A stretch of DNA of 34,279 bases from Podochytrium sp. JEL0797 (Eukaryota; Chytridiomycota; Chytridiomycetes; Chytridiales; Chytriomycetaceae), in the NCBI GenBank assembly GCA_027596195.1, contig JADGJG010000173.1:1-34279 (forward strand), given 5' to 3'. Within the stretch, counting starts at the first letter, position 1. Each line of letters starts with the position of its first letter. The notes under the pieces are model-generated. The model was given only the letters and a program-made list of their open reading frames with translations. It had not been told where the DNA came from and did no database searches. The position numbers and the translations under genes were made by a program. Below, piece after piece: positions 29,694 through 34,279 of this stretch.

Positions 29694-32251
29694 TTAAATT
29701 AGCAGCTTTAACTCCTCAAAGCTTTGCGCTGGCCGATGGCAAACTCCTTCTTCGCAAATGAACACCTTGAAACCAGGCTCCTGACTCCCATTCTCCGCAA
29801 TCGATTTCAACAATTCATTCTGATCCGAGAGCCACCCTTCCCTGCATATCACTGTCACTGAGAACGGTTCAAATCTGGTTCGAAAGATAAGATTTTCAGA
29901 CTCCGCATCCAATGTTCCTTGAATAACAATTTCTCTGAATCCTTTTGCGAAGGCAATTACTCCACAAAGCATGAATGGAAGGGAGCGTGGCAACTGCGAC
30001 AAAGCAGTATAATGCGCCAATAAAGTCCGATGTGCCCTATCCTTGAACGAAAGAGCCCTTGTTTGCTTGTCTGTCAAGCTTGAAAGGGAGCCCAAGGAAT
30101 CCGATTTGGAAGGCGCCATTGATCCAAGAATCGCGTCGAAACGCATCATATTGAATACAGCCACCGAACCGGCAGCTGGTTCCGCCTTATCGTTGCCTTC
30201 CTTCATGCGGAGAATTAATCCTTCTTGTTTGGGTGCTCCACTGAAATACCCGCCGCTTCCGGCAGAATCCCAGAATTGTGAATTCATAGTGGATTGGAGC
30301 TTCCACGCCCATTTCAACCATGTTTCGTCAAATGTGCTAAAATAAAGCTCCAACAGGCCATCAATGAGAAAGGCATAGTCGTCGGCAAACCCGGGATTCA
30401 TTTGCGGAGAAAACTGCCGACAGAGAATTCCCGTGTTCGGGTTGTACATTTTTCGCTCAATAAATAATGCTGCAGAAATGGCGCCGGAAGTGAACTTAGG
30501 CTCGTTGAGGACTTTTGAAGCCTTGGCAAGTCCAGAAATCATTAACCCGTTCCACGATGCGAGAATCTTTTCTTCGCGAATTGGTTTCGGCCTTTTCTGG
30601 CGGACACTCAACAGCAACAGGCGGCACTTGGTCAAAATTCCGTCTACTTGTTGTTCTTTGAGTCCAAAATTGGCTGCAGTTTCGCCAACGGTATAATTTT
30701 CACTGATGACATTCTAGAGGTTTCGGTGAGCGGATTTTACTGGGATTTTACCTTCTGATATCACGTATTTGTACCTTCCCTTGTAAGGTATGCGATTCGT
30801 CGTCTTCTTTTTTGACATTTCCGTCTTTCTTGATTCCATAGTGGAATTTGAACACTGGCGAATCTGTTGCCAGAGCGGTATCAATTTCGTCCTCTGTCCA
30901 AAGGTACACCGATCCTTCGGAGCTTATTCCGTTCGCATTTTCCGAATCGGCATCCTCGGCGCCGGAAAACGCCCCGTCAGCATGCACCAAATCACGTAAA
31001 ACGTAGTTCGCAATTTCTCTTGCAACCAATTCGTACAGCGGGTTCCTTGTCACGGCGAATAGATCTGTATACATCGATAGTAGCTGTGCTTGGTCATATA
31101 GCATCTTTTCGAAGCTAAAATAAAACTAATCAGAAGAGAGTGCCAAATCGTGCCAAAACACTCAACTGAGGCACATGCCAAGCCTTGTCGACCGCGTATC
31201 GATGAAACCCGCCCCCAATGTGATCCCGAATCCCACCTGCAGCCATCTTCTTGAACGTCAATTCCACCATCTCCAAAGCCGTCTTTGAATTTTCTTCGCT
31301 CGTCCTCAGCTTGTCAATCATGATTCCGTGGATATATTTTTTGTTCATTTTTCGGCAATCGATCCCGTACCGGTCACCTAGTTTGAAGATTTTGGATTCC
31401 GAGGCTTTTGGGTCGTTTTGAAAGGTTTCCAGCACCAAAGTTGGGACATGGCATGTGTGTGAGTATGTCAACAAGAATCGAAACACGGAAGCTCTTGGAA
31501 ACTTTGAAGTCCCGCCCTCATCGAGTCCACCATATCGATGATCGAAACCCTTCTTGAAGGCCTCGAAGCTGGCTTGTGCGAGCTTGAGGCCCGAAAACGC
31601 GTCGGCGGGAACTGTGGCTGCATTGCTTTCCGACAGTTGGACTTGTTCCTTCAGAGTATTGAAATCTTCGATGGAACCTTGCATAATCTTTAGGAAATTG
31701 TTTTCCCATTGGGTTGCGATTCGTGTTAGAATCACAGGGAAGGACGGGACGTTGAGTTTTGAAACTGGACTGAAGTACGTGCCGCCAAAGAACGGCTTCA
31801 AATGTGGAGTCAACCAGACAGTTAACGGCCAGCCACCCTCGTCTCCAGTAAAGTTCTCAACGTAAGTTTGGTACAACTGGTCAACCGTGGGGAGTTGTTC
31901 GCGATCGATTTTGATATTCACAAAGTGTTTGTTCATGATTTTGGCCGTATTTTCGTTTTGAAAGGACTCGTGCATCATCACGTGGCACCAATGGCAGGTA
32001 GAATAGCCTATTGAAAGTAGAATTGGCTGAACGCAGGTTAGTCAAAGGAAAAATGAGTAAGCCAGGTCAACCTTGACTTCATTTCTCGCCAACTGGAACG
32101 CTTCTTCACCCCAAGGATACCAATCGACGGGGTTTGTGGCGTGAAGCTGCAAATATCCGGACGACGAGCCTGCCAAGCGGTTTGTTGAATATTTTGGCCT
32201 GCTCGTGTGAGGCTTCTCGACACCTGATGGTGCAACTTTTGAACTTGACAT
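29694..32251 (-). CDS. SPATA20/YyaL family protein (DUF255 thioredoxin-like)
   Basis: Exons 32251-32072, 32026-31167, 31114-30775 and 30713-29694 give 799 residues. Family members combine an N-terminal thioredoxin-like domain with a C-terminal alpha/alpha barrel like that of N-acylglucosamine 2-epimerases; the activity is not established. Hallmarks: [20 protein letters not shown] near the N terminus, [17 protein letters not shown] (Cys71 and Cys74 in CHWC), [49 protein letters not shown] joined over an intron to [26 protein letters not shown] and [18 protein letters not shown]. The exon 2 donor is GTTGAG; using it restores WHVPHFEKM exactly, as in the family. ATG at 32251 ([10 protein letters not shown]) is preferred; the frame upstream has only a TTG. 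No clear presequence. Confidence 0.94.
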
Positions 32252-32503
32252 AGGAATGTGAAACAAAGAAAAAGGAACGAACAAAGGAGAGGGGATAAGA
32301 AAGTCGCGCAAGTGTCGCGTCAAAAAAATTCGCCACTTGACAATGGAACAACGAAGCCCTCACTCGAGGGCCAGTTATCGCTAAATCTGCACCGCTTTTT
32401 GACAGCCAGATGATTTCGAATTCACGCCCCCGCTCATCTCTCAACCTGATCATCAAAGTAAATGAAAACACAAACAGGAAGCAAAACGCGTTTTCTTTAT
32501 TTA

Positions 32504-33321
32504 TCAATACGCCCATTTTGAATCTGGCTTCTTTGGTGGTGCAGGCTTCTTGATTGGAGGCAAGATTTTCTTGAGGACGAGATTGTAAATCACCAAGGAG
32601 CCCTAAAGGATTGGCACGATGTAAGTTGTCCCTCTCCCTTTTTTTCGGCTTACATTCGAGTACGGAATAATCAGCCAGAGGACAAACACCATCTTGATGA
32701 AATAATAGAACGGCATCCTTCCCTAAGATGTAAGAGCAAAATTGGAATGAGTTGAGGAGTTGTGACTGTGCCCCCGCACCACCCGAAACACAAACATACG
32801 ATTCCAATTTGCTCCAACAACGCCAATATCGACACAATGACCCAATACGATAGCCATGTTTGAACTTCATCTTTCTTGAGCGATTCGGCTGCACGCAGGC
32901 TCTGAATCACAGGCCATCCGAGCGCGAGAGCGTGTGTGAGAATCCCGCCAGATCCAGCAAGATTCAAAAAAACGAATGCAATGTATGTGATTCCAGAGAG
33001 GATGTAAACAAGGACTTGGGCGTGTGGGAGTTTTGTGACGTGGGCGAGTTCCATGATGCCTGGAACTGCGACAAGGGCTTTGTCGAGCTATGCGGCGGAC
33101 CCGATGAAAGGAGGAATTGGAGAAGGAGAATCAATGGCGATGATGAGTTTGCGATGTTGCAACACCAAGAGGGGTTTGCTTACCAGGCCGTATTTGACTT
33201 TCCCGTCCTTCAAGAGTTGCGGGACGACGCTCAACAGGCCTGGTGGAGGTTTCGGTTTCGGAGGCTCTGGCTTCTTTGGAGGACCTGCCCATTTGGTGTA
33301 AGGAGGAGGGAGAGCGGACAT
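32504..33321 (-). CDS. REEP/Yop1/HVA22 family ER membrane-shaping protein
   Basis: Exons 33321-33184, 33087-32800, 32722-32654 and 32602-32504 give 197 residues. TB2/DP1/HVA22 proteins insert hairpins that curve ER tubules. The core motif is GWPVIQSLRAAESLKKDEVQ then TWLSYWVIVSILALLEQIG, followed by RMPFYYFIKMVFVLWLIIPY and GSLVIYNLVLKKIL. An upstream hydrophobic hairpin (VLVYILSGITYIAFVFLNLA) precedes it, as in Yop1. The N terminus is Pro/Lys-rich (PPKKPEPPKPKPPPG) and the C terminus is Lys/Pro-rich, ending SKWAY. AATAAA follows the stop within a few bases. Family assignment is firm; whether it is the Yop1 orthologue is inferred. Confidence 0.92.
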
Positions 33322-34201
33322 GTTTGTTCTGCTTGGGTGTGATTTCTTGCGGTGTTTTCGATTGCTTGGTTCGAGCAGAACTCGCTTTTTCCCACGTCGC
33401 GTTTCTTACTAATCATATCGAAGAAGAAAGAAGGATTAAAGAGCTACTACATATATTAAAAAGGGAAAGAGGGATGGCAACCGCGAGAATTTTTTCGGTT
33501 CCAAATCAGCAGAATTGGTTCGATGGAAGCGCTCATTGCTGCAGCGAATTTAACGAAGGAAGACAGGCTCCTCATTTCATTGTATCAAAATGCGTTTTTC
33601 GAATTGAATCAAGTCATGGCATTCGCCACTGTTTCTGCAGGACGGCAGTGCGGACCGCGGAGGCATGTTCAGCAATTACCTAACAAGAAAAAGATTAGAG
33701 AAGAAATGAAGATTTTTAAGTATTCAATTGTGTCTTTCAGAGATGTGGGGTTGAGTCGGCGTGGAAACGCACGGCAAGCATTGCGCTCGTGACTGCATCG
33801 ATTTGAATTCTATATTTCGTAATCCGATGCGGTGTGCGGAATGAATGAAGTTTCACAGATTCGGGGGAGAGAGCTACTGTATTTTTTGAAGAAGAAGCGC
33901 GTTTCGGAATTGTCAGATATGCAAATCTTTGAGAAAAAAAGAGATGACTCATCTTCCGTTGGCGTTGGCATAGTTTTCTACTTTGTGGAGTCCGATGCGA
34001 TCGCAACAATATTGAGACCATTCGCATGGATGAAAAAATTGACGAATAAAGAAACCGAAGTACATTTTGGAGTTTTTGTTTGCTAACATTCCGCCCTTTA
34101 TGAACATGTATTCCAATCGAGACACTCCGCCACGGACACAACCGAAACTGCAAACAGCGCATAGCGAAGTCTGTGGTCGGCGGCCGATGTGGCTGATCTC
34201 C
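33322..34201. other. AT-richer region with doubtful small ORFs
   Basis: Base composition is AT-richer than in the surrounding genes. Candidate frames on the plus strand are: 33523-33792, starting MEALIAAANLTKEDRLLISL and looking protein-like at first then degrading; a frame with ATG at 33475 (MATARIFSVPNQQNWFDG) that could join DGSADRGGMFSNYLTR at 33643 through a 62 bp intron (GTATCA..CTGCAG); and 33841-34086 (MNEVSQIRGRELLYFLKKKR). None gives a recognisable domain or a fully convincing exon chain. One small real gene is possible. Confidence 0.3.
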
Positions 34202-34279
34202 TCAAGGCGCAGTCACCCAGTCGCAGCGGTCGCGGGGCAGCCACTCGTCGCAAACAACCAGGGGTTGAACGCGGCGATG
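34100..34279. CDS. Possible partial gene at the right edge, strand unresolved
   Basis: Sequence turns GC-rich again from about 34160. On the minus strand, 34202-34279 reads VQPLVVCDEWLPRDRCDWV and ends in TGA, like the last exon of a gene entering from the right. On the plus strand an ATG at 34100 opens a frame (MNMYSNRDTPPRTQPKLQ) that stays open to the window end, and a CATAG acceptor near 34165 could start an exon reading LWSAADVADLLKAQSPSR. Which of these is real cannot be decided here. Confidence 0.3.

Overview
The window is a gene-dense, intron-containing nuclear segment of a GC-rich eukaryote, about 34 kb. It carries 17 well-supported protein genes plus a few weak ones. Introns are short (about 50-200 bp), have GT..AG ends and often TACTAA/CTAAC-like branch sites. 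Intergenic gaps are often under 200 bp. The gene set points to a fungus: a BUB2-type checkpoint TBC protein, a Pcp1/PARL-type rhomboid, a Yop1/REEP protein, Sel1-repeat and MYND proteins. A Slo-type potassium channel and a methyl-CpG-binding-domain (MBD) protein would fit an early-diverging, chytrid-like lineage better than yeasts or moulds. The placement is inference; there is no rRNA or other marker here.

Left part (1-6.8 kb): the 3' part of a WrbA-type quinone reductase (+). It is followed by a 1.2 kb gene-free stretch holding a decayed, internally deleted copy of the rhomboid gene that lies just downstream. Then come the intact rhomboid protease gene (-) and, 41 bp from its start codon, a 1,123-codon gene (-) with two tandem Cys4 modules and an MBD domain.

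Middle (6.8-16.3 kb): a doubtful small ORF, a BUB2-like TBC GAP in six exons, a 109-residue AN1 zinc-finger protein and an intronless MYND protein (all +), then a GNAT acetyltransferase (-). A TLC-domain membrane protein (-) and a SAM-domain Pro/Gln-rich protein (+) diverge from an 80 bp shared promoter gap.

16.3-23 kb: degenerate tandem repeats next to a Sel1-repeat protein with a 38-base poly-G tract in its coding strand complement, a two-TM membrane protein, a kappa-class GST/DsbA-like enzyme, a Ser-rich protein of unknown function, a second MYND protein with the same layout as the first, and a Pro-rich/poly-Gln protein.

Right part (23-34 kb): oligopeptidase B (+, five exons, full catalytic triad) converges on a nine-exon Slo/BK-like K+ channel (-) with RCK domains. 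Upstream of the channel are a SPATA20/DUF255 thioredoxin-like protein (-) and a REEP/Yop1 membrane-shaping protein (-). The last 0.9 kb is AT-richer, has only doubtful small ORFs, and turns GC-rich again at the very edge, where a further gene probably begins or ends.

The genes do not form a pathway; this is ordinary mixed eukaryotic gene order. All exon joins were derived by hand: each reading frame closes across every junction listed, but no transcript data were available. The most unusual items are the tandem Cys4-MBD protein, the partial rhomboid pseudogene that keeps codons for both catalytic residues, the Slo-type channel, and the pair of MYND proteins that share an uncharacterised C-terminal region.
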